Positions 37,223-45,494 of a stretch of 64,000 nucleotides of DNA are shown here, in pieces. Each line of letters starts with the position of its first letter. The stretch's first letter is position 1. The DNA comes from Psychrosphaera aestuarii (GTDB lineage: Bacteria > Pseudomonadota > Gammaproteobacteria > Enterobacterales > Alteromonadaceae): the NCBI RefSeq assembly GCF_017948405.1, contig NZ_CP072844.1, positions 2,108,001 to 2,172,000 on the forward strand. Reading direction: 5' to 3'. The position numbers and the translations under genes are program-made. Below the pieces are notes generated by a model, which was given only the letters and a program-made list of their open reading frames with translations, was not told where the DNA came from and searched no databases.

Positions 37223-37785
37223 AATGACTCCAAATATTCTTTTTCTAGCGAGAATGCGCCTCGAATGTCACCCAATTTAAATCCAGTGGCATGATCATTG
37301 GGATAGTGCTCAGCTAATGCTTTACTTACTTCATCAGAAACGTTCTCACCGTGGCATGAAAGGCATAAACCGCCTGTTGGTATTGCTTGCATGTACCTGA
37401 AACTAATATCGGTTACTTTTATTTTGTTGAGTGCGTTAAAGTTAGTGCCTTTAGCTTTGATACGCTCTAGATATTCTAAGGTTTCTCGTTCCCAGGCATC
37501 GGGGGTATTTAACGGATTTCGGGTTTTTAAACTGGTTCTAGAAACACGCCAACCTTGGGTTGAAAGGTCAGCCGCTATTTGCGGTGCTGCCGTTTTACAC
37601 ACAGAAATACCTTTGCTTAACCCGCCTTCCGAAATTGCCGCTTTAAGCTTTGATTTAAGTGTTTTGGAAAATATTTGTATGCGTTTTTTCGCCTCATCAA
37701 CTTCTGGTATTTGCACTTTAGATTCTGCACTAGCGGCTGTACTGCTTAGTGCCCAAATGATCGTCGCTACAATTAACTGTTTCAT
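37219..37785 (-). CDS. Periplasmic c-type heme protein (DUF3365/Tll0287-like)
   Basis: This 188-residue protein has a signal peptide (LIVATIIWALSSTAASA) and a DUF3365 domain. The CxxCH heme site is in GGLCLSCHGENVSDEVSKAL near residue 140, and the LEYLERIKAKGTNFNALNKIKVT region is typical of Tll0287-like cytochrome sensors. It should bind one c-type heme in the periplasm. It begins the three-gene block heme protein-TauE-SQR. A role as a redox or sulfide sensor, or an electron carrier for the SQR, is inference. Confidence 0.87.
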   Translation of the reverse strand: MKQLIVATIIWALSSTAASAESKVQIPEVDEAKKRIQIFSKTLKSKLKAAISEGGLSKGISVCKTAAPQIAADLSTQGWRVSRTSLKTRNPLNTPDAWERETLEYLERIKAKGTNFNALNKIKVTDISFRYMQAIPTGGLCLSCHGENVSDEVSKALAEHYPNDHATGFKLGDIRGAFSLEKEYLESL

Positions 37786-37821
37786 ATTGCCCCCGATAAA
37801 ATGTTAGGTTCAAGCTCAAAG

Positions 37822-38694
37822 TTAAAGCTGGTTTAATGGTATTTTTAAATAGCGGGTGCCATTTTCTTCTTCCGGTGGCGCTTCACCTGCACGAATATTT
37901 AACTGAATCGAGGGAAGGATCAGTCGTGGCATTGCCAAACCTTTGTCCCTGGTTTCACGCATATCAATGAATTCAGCTTTAGAAATACCATTGTGAACAT
38001 GTTTGTTCTGTTCTTTCTGCTCTTTTACAGAAACACTGCAACGATGACTTCTGCCCTCTGTCGGGTAATCATGACAAACATAAATCAAGGTATCGTCAGG
38101 TTTAGATAAGAGTAATTGAATGGAGTCAAAAAGCTCAGAAGCACTGCCGCCAGGAAAATCACAGCGAGCAGTGCCCACGTCAGGCATAAAAATAGTATCA
38201 CCCACAAACATTGCGTCATTTTCAAGAACGTAAACTAAATCTGCTGGCGTGTGACCAGGCGTATGCATAACTGAAAAACTGAGTTCACCTAACGAAATGA
38301 CATCACCATCGTTAAATAGTTGATCAAACTGAGCACCATTTGGCAAAAACTCTTTTTCTAGATTAAACAGCGCCTTGAATGTATCTTGAACTTTGGTAAT
38401 GCATTTACCAATTCCAATCTTAGCGTTATATCGTTGTTTGAAGAATGGTGCGCCACTGATATGGTCGGCATGAGCATGAGTTTCTAGTGCCCACTCTAAG
38501 GTCAACTTGTTAGCATCAATATAGTCTGCGATTTTGTTAACGCTAACTTCCGAAGTACGGCCAGACTTATAATCAAAGTCTAAAACTGGGTCAATGACTG
38601 CGGCTTTTTTTGTGACGTTACAGTAAACAACATAGCTAAATGTCTCACTGTCATGGTCTAAAAACTCTTGAATTGTGTATTTATTATTACTCAT
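37822..38694 (-). CDS. MBL-fold persulfide dioxygenase/Blh-type hydrolase
   Basis: This 290-residue metallo-beta-lactamase-fold protein is of the ETHE1/Blh group. The metal motif is ETHAHADHISGAPF, with further ligands in MHTPGHTPADLVY, FVGDTIFMPD and YVCHDYPTEGR. Family members oxidise glutathione persulfide to sulfite. I start at ATG 38694, 7 bases after AAGGAGA, and not at the earlier ATG at 38745. It lies 36 bases upstream of the heme-protein gene and probably heads the sulfide operon. The paired SQR makes persulfides that this enzyme could oxidise, with TauE exporting the sulfite. Confidence 0.9.
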   Translation of the reverse strand: MSNNKYTIQEFLDHDSETFSYVVYCNVTKKAAVIDPVLDFDYKSGRTSEVSVNKIADYIDANKLTLEWALETHAHADHISGAPFFKQRYNAKIGIGKCITKVQDTFKALFNLEKEFLPNGAQFDQLFNDGDVISLGELSFSVMHTPGHTPADLVYVLENDAMFVGDTIFMPDVGTARCDFPGGSASELFDSIQLLLSKPDDTLIYVCHDYPTEGRSHRCSVSVKEQKEQNKHVHNGISKAEFIDMRETRDKGLAMPRLILPSIQLNIRAGEAPPEEENGTRYLKIPLNQL

Positions 38695-38748
38695 GAATTT
38701 TCTCCTTGTGTGCCCAAAGAACCAATTTTCCTTGGGCTTTATCAATGT

Positions 38749-39051
38749 TCAAGCTTTACTAATGTGCAAATCTTTTTTGCTGAAGTACCAGTCTACGTAA
38801 TCGTACCCTTTGCCCTTTCTGCTAGCTGCGTCTTCAACTGTATGAGGTGGCGGTACAATTACTTGTTGTCCCTCTACCCAATTTTCAGGCGTAGCTACGC
38901 CATTTTCATCACTAGTTTGAAGCGCTTTAACTAATCGAACAAACTCTCTGATTGAGCGTGAACACTGTCGATGGAAAGACCCAGTAGCTCGGTATTCATA
39001 CTCGCAAACTCATCCGCTGCATTAGCAAAGCCAATAAACTCTGTCGTTCAT
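38749..39051 (-). pseudogene. Decayed 1-Cys/AhpC-type peroxiredoxin gene
   Basis: The start context is intact (AGGAGA then ATG 39051), but the gene runs out of frame after nine codons. A second frame carries [20 protein letters not shown] and LGLSIDSVH, and a third frame carries [18 protein letters not shown] through WVEGQQVIVPPPHTVEDAAS to the normal end with DWYFSKKDLHIS. Roughly 40 residues are missing at the N-terminus, including the catalytic cysteine block, and about 70 in the middle. The C-terminal motifs identify a Prx6/AhpC-like enzyme. Its position directly upstream of the sulfide operon suggests it was once part of it. Confidence 0.83.
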
Positions 39052-39229
39052 GTTGTTTCTCCTAGGTTATGTCCAATTGACCATAACAATTTAGAATAAG
39101 CATATAACTTTTGTATATATAATAAAACCGAACACTATATTAGAAAAAACTAAATTACAATAAGGTGCTGATTTAATATAAGATTTATTTTAAAAAACTC
39201 ATCTACTTTTACCGTATGTAGAATTCAAG

Positions 39230-40795
39230 CTAGCCTAAATGCCTTTCTATCGGCGTACTCAACGTAAGTGTTTTATTGATATTTAAGTGTTCTGGTTGTA
39301 GGTGGCTCGCCACAATAACAATTCGCTCAGATGCCAACTCATTAATTATCCGGCTCACATTTTCAATGTTATTAACGTCCAGTCCCTCAAATGGTTCATC
39401 TAATAGAACAACCGATGCATCTGATAATATTGCTCTAGCTAACCCCAGCCGCTTCAATTCACCGCCTGATAAATTTCGCCCGTTCGTGCCTAACCATTGG
39501 TCTAAGTTTGAGAAGCTACTCAACTGAAGCCGTTTTAACACAGCAAAGCACGCTTCGTCATTGGTATTGGGGTTGGCAATTAAAAGGTTGTCTCGCAATG
39601 TCCCAGATAAACAGTACGGGGATTGCTCCGTAAAAAGAATGTGTTGGTTTACCGTTAAATGATTTGCCTTTACTTGATCATTAAAAATTACATCACCATC
39701 AAACCCAATAAAACCTGACATTGCTTGCAGTAAACGAGATTTTCCTATACCGGAATCGCCTGTTATTAATAACAAGCTCGGTGAAGTTATTTCGATACTG
39801 ACCTGCTGATGCTTCGCCTTCAAAGGTAAAACGTGAGTCATGGTCAACGACGTTATCCTAGCTAAACTCGCAATGGAATCATCGTTTAGCGCCGCTTTAG
39901 TTTTTTTGGGCAACGCCTGTGACGTTAATACTTTAGAACCATCAACGTAATCTAATAAGCGTATATTTGTGGCAAATATTCGACCAAGCCAGTCCGGTGC
40001 AGCCAATAACACCATAGGGATAACCAAGCCAATCGGTTCATAGTATTGTGCGGTATACAGTGACGGTATAGCTACTAAGACCCCACTCAAACTGATGATT
40101 AATAATACCCACTCAGCGCCCTTTTGCAGTTGCTTTATAGCGCGTATTTGACAATAAAAACCTCTGCCAACTGGCAATGTGTTACTTTTGTATAAATGCC
40201 AAATATCCACCGAATCAACTTTAAACTGAATATCCTTTTCTAGTTGAAGCCGCAATACGGCCAGTCGTCGTGCTTGCTTTACACTTACCCAAATAATCAC
40301 CACAAACAAAGCGAAGCTGACTAACGCAAAAAACAGCCACAATGCACTTAATAAGGGCACAAACCAAAGCGTAAATATCATAATGCCCGTTGCACTTATC
40401 CAGGCTGATGCATTTTGTGCAACCCAGCCCACCCAAACCGACGCTACGGCTTCTGTATGAAAGGTCAACTTATCGGCTTCTTCTGCAGTGGATGCGGTAG
40501 GTTTGTTTTTCATTCTAGCAAATAGCGTTAGCCTTAAATTGGACAAGCTTTGCAACAGGTGCTTATGCCCTACCCACATTTCGGCATAACCGCTAGAAAT
40601 TCTAATTAATGCTAAAGCTCTGATCACCACCGCTGGCAACATATAGTTAAAACCCACGCCCGACACTGCACATGCAGCAATAAACCAGGCTGAAACCATT
40701 AATATTGCTAATCCCGACAGTGCATGAACAACGGCTAAAAACAACGCTAACAAAGGCACTTTTTTGATAAATGTACCGTTCATTTTATTGCTCAT
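39230..40795 (-). CDS. cydC: CydC subunit of the CydDC ABC exporter
   Basis: This is a 521-residue ABC half-transporter of the CydC type: six membrane helices, then an ATPase domain with Walker A TGDSGIGKSRLL, signature LSGGELKRLGLARAIL and Walker B SVVLLDEPFEGLD. CydDC exports glutathione and cysteine to the periplasm and is needed to assemble cytochrome bd. I start at ATG 40795, 6 bases after AAGGAG; it overlaps the end of cydD by 11 bases. It is the last gene of cydABXDC. No terminator is evident in the 180 bases downstream, which hold only the peroxiredoxin remnant's upstream sequence. Confidence 0.94.
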   Translation of the reverse strand: MSNKMNGTFIKKVPLLALFLAVVHALSGLAILMVSAWFIAACAVSGVGFNYMLPAVVIRALALIRISSGYAEMWVGHKHLLQSLSNLRLTLFARMKNKPTASTAEEADKLTFHTEAVASVWVGWVAQNASAWISATGIMIFTLWFVPLLSALWLFFALVSFALFVVIIWVSVKQARRLAVLRLQLEKDIQFKVDSVDIWHLYKSNTLPVGRGFYCQIRAIKQLQKGAEWVLLIISLSGVLVAIPSLYTAQYYEPIGLVIPMVLLAAPDWLGRIFATNIRLLDYVDGSKVLTSQALPKKTKAALNDDSIASLARITSLTMTHVLPLKAKHQQVSIEITSPSLLLITGDSGIGKSRLLQAMSGFIGFDGDVIFNDQVKANHLTVNQHILFTEQSPYCLSGTLRDNLLIANPNTNDEACFAVLKRLQLSSFSNLDQWLGTNGRNLSGGELKRLGLARAILSDASVVLLDEPFEGLDVNNIENVSRIINELASERIVIVASHLQPEHLNINKTLTLSTPIERHLG

Positions 40796-42398
40796 CAACC
40801 ACTCCTTGAGTCAACGGTTTATCATTTATCACACCATTTTCAACGTTCCAATCTCTTTCAAACCACGCCATAGGAAGCGCTTTGTGCGACGCCCAAATCA
40901 GTGTTTTATTCTCAAAAACTTGGTGTATTAATTGAGATAATTGCAAATGAAGATATTCAGGAAGGTGAGCGGTTGGTTCATCTAACAACACCATTCTCGG
41001 GTTACGCAATAAAACCCGTGCTAACGCCAATCTATGCGCCTCTCCACCAGACATTGGCGGATGCTCCCCCATAATAGTATTTAAACCGTGAGGCAAGTTT
41101 TCTAACCATTGAGTTAACTCAACCTGATGGATCACCGCGAGTAATTCATCATCACTAAACGCGCCATCTAGAGCTAAATTGTCAGCCACCGAAAAAGGGG
41201 TTATTACCGCATGTTGACCAACAAACGCTACGTCCGTTGGCAAACGGTGCGTCGATGTTCGCAATCCCATTAGGGCTTCAAGTAGCACGGTTTTACCTGA
41301 GCCAGACGCCCCTGACAGCTTGATGTGCTGGCCTAGATTGATGGTCAATGATACTGCCGTTAAACTCGGCTCGTCTATTTTAAAGTTTTGCCAATGAAGG
41401 TCCGTACTTGAGGATGGCGCCGGCGCTGTATTTTTGATGTCATAAAGTGGTGACAACGCTTCAGACGCGGCTTCGGCCTCTGCCTTTTGATGGTAAAAAC
41501 GACCCAACGCTTTTAATTCAGAAAACAAGAGTGGTGATATAAGTAGTAAATAAAGACCATCGCTAAACGCTATATCTGGCCCTATATTAATTTCCCCTAA
41601 TAGGTTAAAGCCAATAAACACGGCAACCAACGCCATAGAGACCGTGGCAAAAAAGTCCAATACTGTGTTCGACAGAAATGCCATACTGACCACTCGCATA
41701 GTACGCTGATTAACTACATCACTGGCCAACTTTAATCGCTCTGTTTCGTGATCATGTCGTTTAAATGCAGCAATGAGCGTCATGCCCTTCAACCGATCTA
41801 TAAATAGGCCTCCTAACCGTTCAAGTGCAAGGAAGTGTTGGCGGTGTAATTTAGCCGCGCCATGCCCAACCAAAATCATAAAGACAGGAATGAGCGGTAA
41901 CGTCACCATTAACAAAATAGCGATTAAGTAATTAACGGGGAATATAGAGCCAATAACTAGTAATGGAATCAAACCTGATAACCATTTTTGAATCTGGTAT
42001 TCGCTCAAGTAAGTTGCAACTGAAGGAATATGAGTCAGCCATATATGATGCCAGTAATAACTGCTTGTTTTTCCAATGAGCACCTTTTGATGCGCTAACA
42101 GTCGCTGCTGACAGAGCGACTCTAGCTCTGTTTCAATTTTTAATTTGGTGCGAAGCTGCAGCCAATCGCTGAGGAACTTTAATATTGACCAGCTACCAAT
42201 ACTGACTACAAACTTAAAAAATAAGGGTTCGTTTAATTTTTGTTGCTCAACAATTAGCTGATACATTAACTGTGAAAAGGTCCAAAAGCACAGCACCTGA
42301 CTTATTATCATCAATACTTTGAGTGCTAACAATGTTACCAAGGCGTTGCGATATTGTTTAATAAAAGCCCGTAACCACTGCTGTGCTTTTGATTCCAA
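40785..42398 (-). CDS. cydD: CydD subunit of the CydDC ABC exporter
   Basis: This is a 537-residue ABC half-transporter partner of CydC. An N-terminal six-helix membrane domain (LVTLLALKVLMIISQVLCFW onward) precedes an ATPase domain with Walker A GASGSGKTVLLEAL, signature MSGGEAHRLALARVLL and Walker B MVLLDEPTAHL. It starts with TTG, since no ATG is available near the conserved N-terminus; GAGAG lies 8 bases upstream, inside the end of cydX, whose stop is 2 bases away. Expression is therefore probably coupled to cydX. The heterodimer exports thiols needed for bd-oxidase assembly. Confidence 0.93.
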   Translation of the reverse strand: MESKAQQWLRAFIKQYRNALVTLLALKVLMIISQVLCFWTFSQLMYQLIVEQQKLNEPLFFKFVVSIGSWSILKFLSDWLQLRTKLKIETELESLCQQRLLAHQKVLIGKTSSYYWHHIWLTHIPSVATYLSEYQIQKWLSGLIPLLVIGSIFPVNYLIAILLMVTLPLIPVFMILVGHGAAKLHRQHFLALERLGGLFIDRLKGMTLIAAFKRHDHETERLKLASDVVNQRTMRVVSMAFLSNTVLDFFATVSMALVAVFIGFNLLGEINIGPDIAFSDGLYLLLISPLLFSELKALGRFYHQKAEAEAASEALSPLYDIKNTAPAPSSSTDLHWQNFKIDEPSLTAVSLTINLGQHIKLSGASGSGKTVLLEALMGLRTSTHRLPTDVAFVGQHAVITPFSVADNLALDGAFSDDELLAVIHQVELTQWLENLPHGLNTIMGEHPPMSGGEAHRLALARVLLRNPRMVLLDEPTAHLPEYLHLQLSQLIHQVFENKTLIWASHKALPMAWFERDWNVENGVINDKPLTQGVVDEQ

Positions 42399-42400
42399 GA

Positions 42401-42511
42401 TTAACTCTCTTCTGGTCTGTCTAAGTCTTCAGTTGATTCCAACCAAAGTGCGTTAATAATGCCAAACGAACAAGCTAACAGTACGCCTAAAATCCAAGTG
42501 AAATACCACAT
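42401..42511 (-). CDS. cydX: CydX small subunit of cytochrome bd
   Basis: This is a 36-residue single-helix membrane protein beginning MWYFTWILGVLLACSFGI, nearly identical to E. coli CydX (MWYFAWILGTLLACSFGI), followed by a short acidic tail. CydX stabilises heme and the active site of the bd oxidase. GGAGTGACT precedes the ATG. It sits 9 bases after cydB and 2 bases before cydD, which is the expected place. It is easily missed because it is so short. Confidence 0.95.
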   Translation of the reverse strand: MWYFTWILGVLLACSFGIINALWLESTEDLDRPEES

Positions 42512-42520
42512 AGTCACTCC

Positions 42521-43657
42521 TTAATAAATTGTGTGTGATTGATTTAAGTCGGCTTCTTTTATTCTGCCGCGCATCACATAAAAACTGTAAGTTGTGTAAG
42601 CCAAAATAACTGGCACTAATACGCAAGCCACACCAAACATAATCTTCAATGTCAGATAACTCGATGTTGCATCCCACACTGTTAAGCTAACGGCTGGTAC
42701 AGTGCTGCTTGGCATTAAGAATGGAAACATTGAAAAGCCAGCAGTGAGAATAATGCCCGCTATAGACAGCGCACTTGCAACAAACGCAAACCCACTTCGA
42801 TTAACTTTTGATAGTGCAGCGCATGCTAGTGCTCCGGCAATACCAAGTATTGGAGCAATAATCATCCAAGGATATTTAGAATAGTTTTGTAACCAAGCCC
42901 CTGACTCAATAATAACTTCTTTCTTCATTGGGTTACTGGTTGCAAACGTATCAATTTCTGACGTAATCACATAGCCGTCAACGCCCAATGCTAAGTAGAC
43001 ACCAGCAAGCGAAAATAGCACTGCCGTCGCCACTGATAGAATAACCGACACAGAACGCGATCTATTCAGCAAGTTGCCATCCGTTTTTAATTGCAACCAA
43101 ACTGAACCATGATTCAATATCATTGCAACAGACACCAACCCACATAAAATAGCGAAAGGTGTTAACAATCCCCAAAAGCTGCCTGAATAAGTTGGTTTGA
43201 GCATATTGTCATATTCAAATGGAACGCCTAATAATAAGTTACCAAATGCAACACCAAATATAAGCGTCGGCACTAATCCACCAGCAAACAACGCCCAATC
43301 CCAGCTTTTACGCCAAGTAGGGTTTGTTAATTTACTACGATAATCAAACCCTAAAGGTCGCATCCAAAGTGCAATTAACGTTAGTGCTAAGGCGACATAA
43401 AATCCGGAAAAAGCCGCAGCATAAATAAGTGGCCAAGCTGCAAACAATGCGCCACCAGCAGTAACCAACCAAACCTGGTTGCCATCCCAGTGAGGCCCAA
43501 TAGTATTAATCATTACTCGACGCTCTTGGTCAGTTCGGCCTACTAGCGTTAACAATGCACCAACACCCAAATCAAAACCATCGGTCACAGCAAACCCAAT
43601 GAGCAACACACCAATTAGTACCCACCAAATAATTCTGAGTGATTCATAATCAATCAT
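42521..43657 (-). CDS. cydB: Cytochrome bd oxidase subunit II
   Basis: This 378-residue, nine-helix subunit of the bd-type quinol oxidase contains YESLRIIWWVLIGVLLIGFAVTDGFDLG, GPHWDGNQVWLVTAGGALFAAWP and MRPLGFDYRSKLTNPTWRKSWDW. All are standard CydB blocks, and the length matches E. coli CydB (379). The start overlaps the cydA stop by 4 bases (ATGA). With CydA and CydX it reduces oxygen to water at high affinity without proton pumping. Confidence 0.96.
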   Translation of the reverse strand: MIDYESLRIIWWVLIGVLLIGFAVTDGFDLGVGALLTLVGRTDQERRVMINTIGPHWDGNQVWLVTAGGALFAAWPLIYAAAFSGFYVALALTLIALWMRPLGFDYRSKLTNPTWRKSWDWALFAGGLVPTLIFGVAFGNLLLGVPFEYDNMLKPTYSGSFWGLLTPFAILCGLVSVAMILNHGSVWLQLKTDGNLLNRSRSVSVILSVATAVLFSLAGVYLALGVDGYVITSEIDTFATSNPMKKEVIIESGAWLQNYSKYPWMIIAPILGIAGALACAALSKVNRSGFAFVASALSIAGIILTAGFSMFPFLMPSSTVPAVSLTVWDATSSYLTLKIMFGVACVLVPVILAYTTYSFYVMRGRIKEADLNQSHTIY

Positions 43658-45243
43658 GAATTTTCTCCTTCGCTATCTAATCTCATCAACACACGTTCGC
43701 GCTCTGCTATTTCTTCTTGCTCTTTAGCTAATTGCGTAGGTCCTTTTCTGGCAAACTTTTGCATCAAATAAAAGGCAACAATAAACATCACGGTATAAAA
43801 CGATGTATAAGCAACAAGGGTAAATATCACGTCACTTTCCGTTAAGTTGGACACTGCCGTATGTACCGGTAAAATTTCTGCAATAGACCAAGGCTGACGA
43901 CCATACTCTGCCACAAACCAACCTGCTTCACTTGCAATCCAAGGCAACGGGAGCCCCCACAGAGCAATCTTAAGTAACCATCTCGGTTTGGTAATTTGAT
44001 GCTTGGTAGAGTAATAAAATGAAAAGCCAAAAATGAGTAACATAGCAAAACCGCTGGCCACCATAATTCTAAAGCTCCAAAACAATGGCGCCACAGCTGG
44101 GATAGAGTAATCCACTGCTTTTTCTATGGCCTCAGGCGTTGGTTTGGTGATGTCTTCTACAAATGGCTCGAGTAATAGTGCATAACCCATATCCGCTTTA
44201 TGAGCATCAAATTGAGCTTGCTGGGCATCAGTAGCGGTGCCATCTCGAACAACGTCAAGCACCTTGTGCGCTTCTACACCTGAAATAATGCGCTCACGGT
44301 GGCGCTTTTCATGTTCTTTTAAACCCATTACCTCTTCGTCCAAAGAGCGAGTCGCAATGATCCCCATCAAATAAGGAATACGAACGGCATAATCCACTTC
44401 TTGTGTTTCATCATTAGGAATACCAAATAACGTAAATGGCGCTGGCGCTGGGTGAGTTTCATATTCTGCTTCCACGGCCGCTAACTTAACTTGTTGTACG
44501 TCACCAAGTTCATAACCACTTTCATCGCCCAGTACAATTACAGATAATACTGATGCCAACCCAAAACTCGCTGCGATGGCAAAAGAACGACGAGCAAAGG
44601 CAATCTCTTTGTGGTTTAACAGGTAGTAACTAGAAATAGCGAGCACGAACATAGCGCCCGTTACATAACCAGCAGACACGGTATGAACAAACTTTACTTG
44701 CGCAACGGGGTTAAAAATCATTTCAGAAAAACTCAGCATCTCCATACGCATTGATTCAACATTAAACTCGGCACCAACAGGGTATTGCATCCAGCCATTA
44801 GCTATTAAAATCCAGAGAGCTGATAAGTTTGAACCTATTGCGACTAACCAAGTGATCGCTAAATGTTTACGTTTGGACATTTTGTCCCAACCAAAAAAGA
44901 ATAGGCCAACAAGCGTGGATTCAAGAAAGAACGCCATTAGCGCTTCAACGGCTAAAGGAGCACCAAATATATCACCAACATAATGAGAGTAATAAGACCA
45001 GTTCATACCAAACTGGAACTCCATCGTTAAACCGGTAGCAACACCAATAGCAAAATTAATCCCAAATAATTTGCCCCAGAATTTCGTCATTTGTTTGTAT
45101 ATTTCTTTACCGGTCATAACATAAACCGACTCCATTATGGCCAGTAAAAAACTAAGGCCTAACGTGAGTGGAACAAAAATAAAATGAAACATAGCTGTCA
45201 TTGCAAACTGCAACCGTGACAGCTCCACCAGTGTTTCGTTCAT
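43654..45243 (-). CDS. cydA: Cytochrome bd oxidase subunit I
   Basis: This is the 529-residue heme-bearing subunit. Blocks include LSRLQFAMTAMFHFIFVPLTLGLSF (heme b595/d ligand His in FHFIFVP), GIATGLTMEF-like GVATGLTMEFQFGMNW, and NGWMQYPVGAEFN. The full-length Q-loop (about 250-390) is the long type found with CydX-containing bd-I oxidases. I start at ATG 45243 with GGAGAG 4-5 bases before it; the frame extends four codons further. It heads cydABXDC and has a sigma54 -24/-12 element 46-60 bases upstream, so expression is expected to depend on the divergent sigma54 activator. Confidence 0.96.
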   Translation of the reverse strand: MNETLVELSRLQFAMTAMFHFIFVPLTLGLSFLLAIMESVYVMTGKEIYKQMTKFWGKLFGINFAIGVATGLTMEFQFGMNWSYYSHYVGDIFGAPLAVEALMAFFLESTLVGLFFFGWDKMSKRKHLAITWLVAIGSNLSALWILIANGWMQYPVGAEFNVESMRMEMLSFSEMIFNPVAQVKFVHTVSAGYVTGAMFVLAISSYYLLNHKEIAFARRSFAIAASFGLASVLSVIVLGDESGYELGDVQQVKLAAVEAEYETHPAPAPFTLFGIPNDETQEVDYAVRIPYLMGIIATRSLDEEVMGLKEHEKRHRERIISGVEAHKVLDVVRDGTATDAQQAQFDAHKADMGYALLLEPFVEDITKPTPEAIEKAVDYSIPAVAPLFWSFRIMVASGFAMLLIFGFSFYYSTKHQITKPRWLLKIALWGLPLPWIASEAGWFVAEYGRQPWSIAEILPVHTAVSNLTESDVIFTLVAYTSFYTVMFIVAFYLMQKFARKGPTQLAKEQEEIAERERVLMRLDSEGENS

Positions 45244-45288
45244 ACGACTCTCCAAATAGTATAATGTTTGTACTTACACTGTGGTTTT

Positions 45289-45303
45289 GCACTAACTGTG
45301 CCA
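45289..45303 (-). promoter_or_regulatory. Sigma54 (-24/-12) promoter of cydA
   Basis: Read towards cydA, TGGCACAGTTAGTGC (45303 to 45289) matches the consensus TGGCACG-N4-TTGC with GG and GC in exact register and one mismatch in the -12 half. Transcription would start near 45277, giving a leader of about 34 bases. The divergent gene encodes a sigma54 activator, which supports the call. Confidence 0.78.
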
Positions 45304-45365
45304 ATTAACACAACTATAAAATCCGCTTGCAATGCCCATTAAATATGGGGTTTCAGCTACCCCAC

Positions 45366-45435
45366 TGGTTGATTGTCAACCAATAACACAAGCACCTATT
45401 TGACATAAATGACAAACAAAATGACAAAGCTGACA
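45366..45435. promoter_or_regulatory. Candidate upstream activator sites for the cyd promoter
   Basis: A perfect palindrome, TGGTTGATTGTCAACCA, occupies 45366-45382. Four TGACA copies follow at 45401, 45410, 45422 and 45431. They form two TGACA-N4-TGACA units exactly 21 bp apart, two helical turns. They lie about 90-160 bases upstream of the predicted sigma54 start, the normal place for enhancer sites, and also just in front of the activator gene. Which element the activator binds is unproven. Confidence 0.6.
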
Positions 45436-45494
45436 ATGTCGTGCTATTTTGTCGTTATGTAATAACGCTATTTTATTAAAAACATAGGCTTAAA

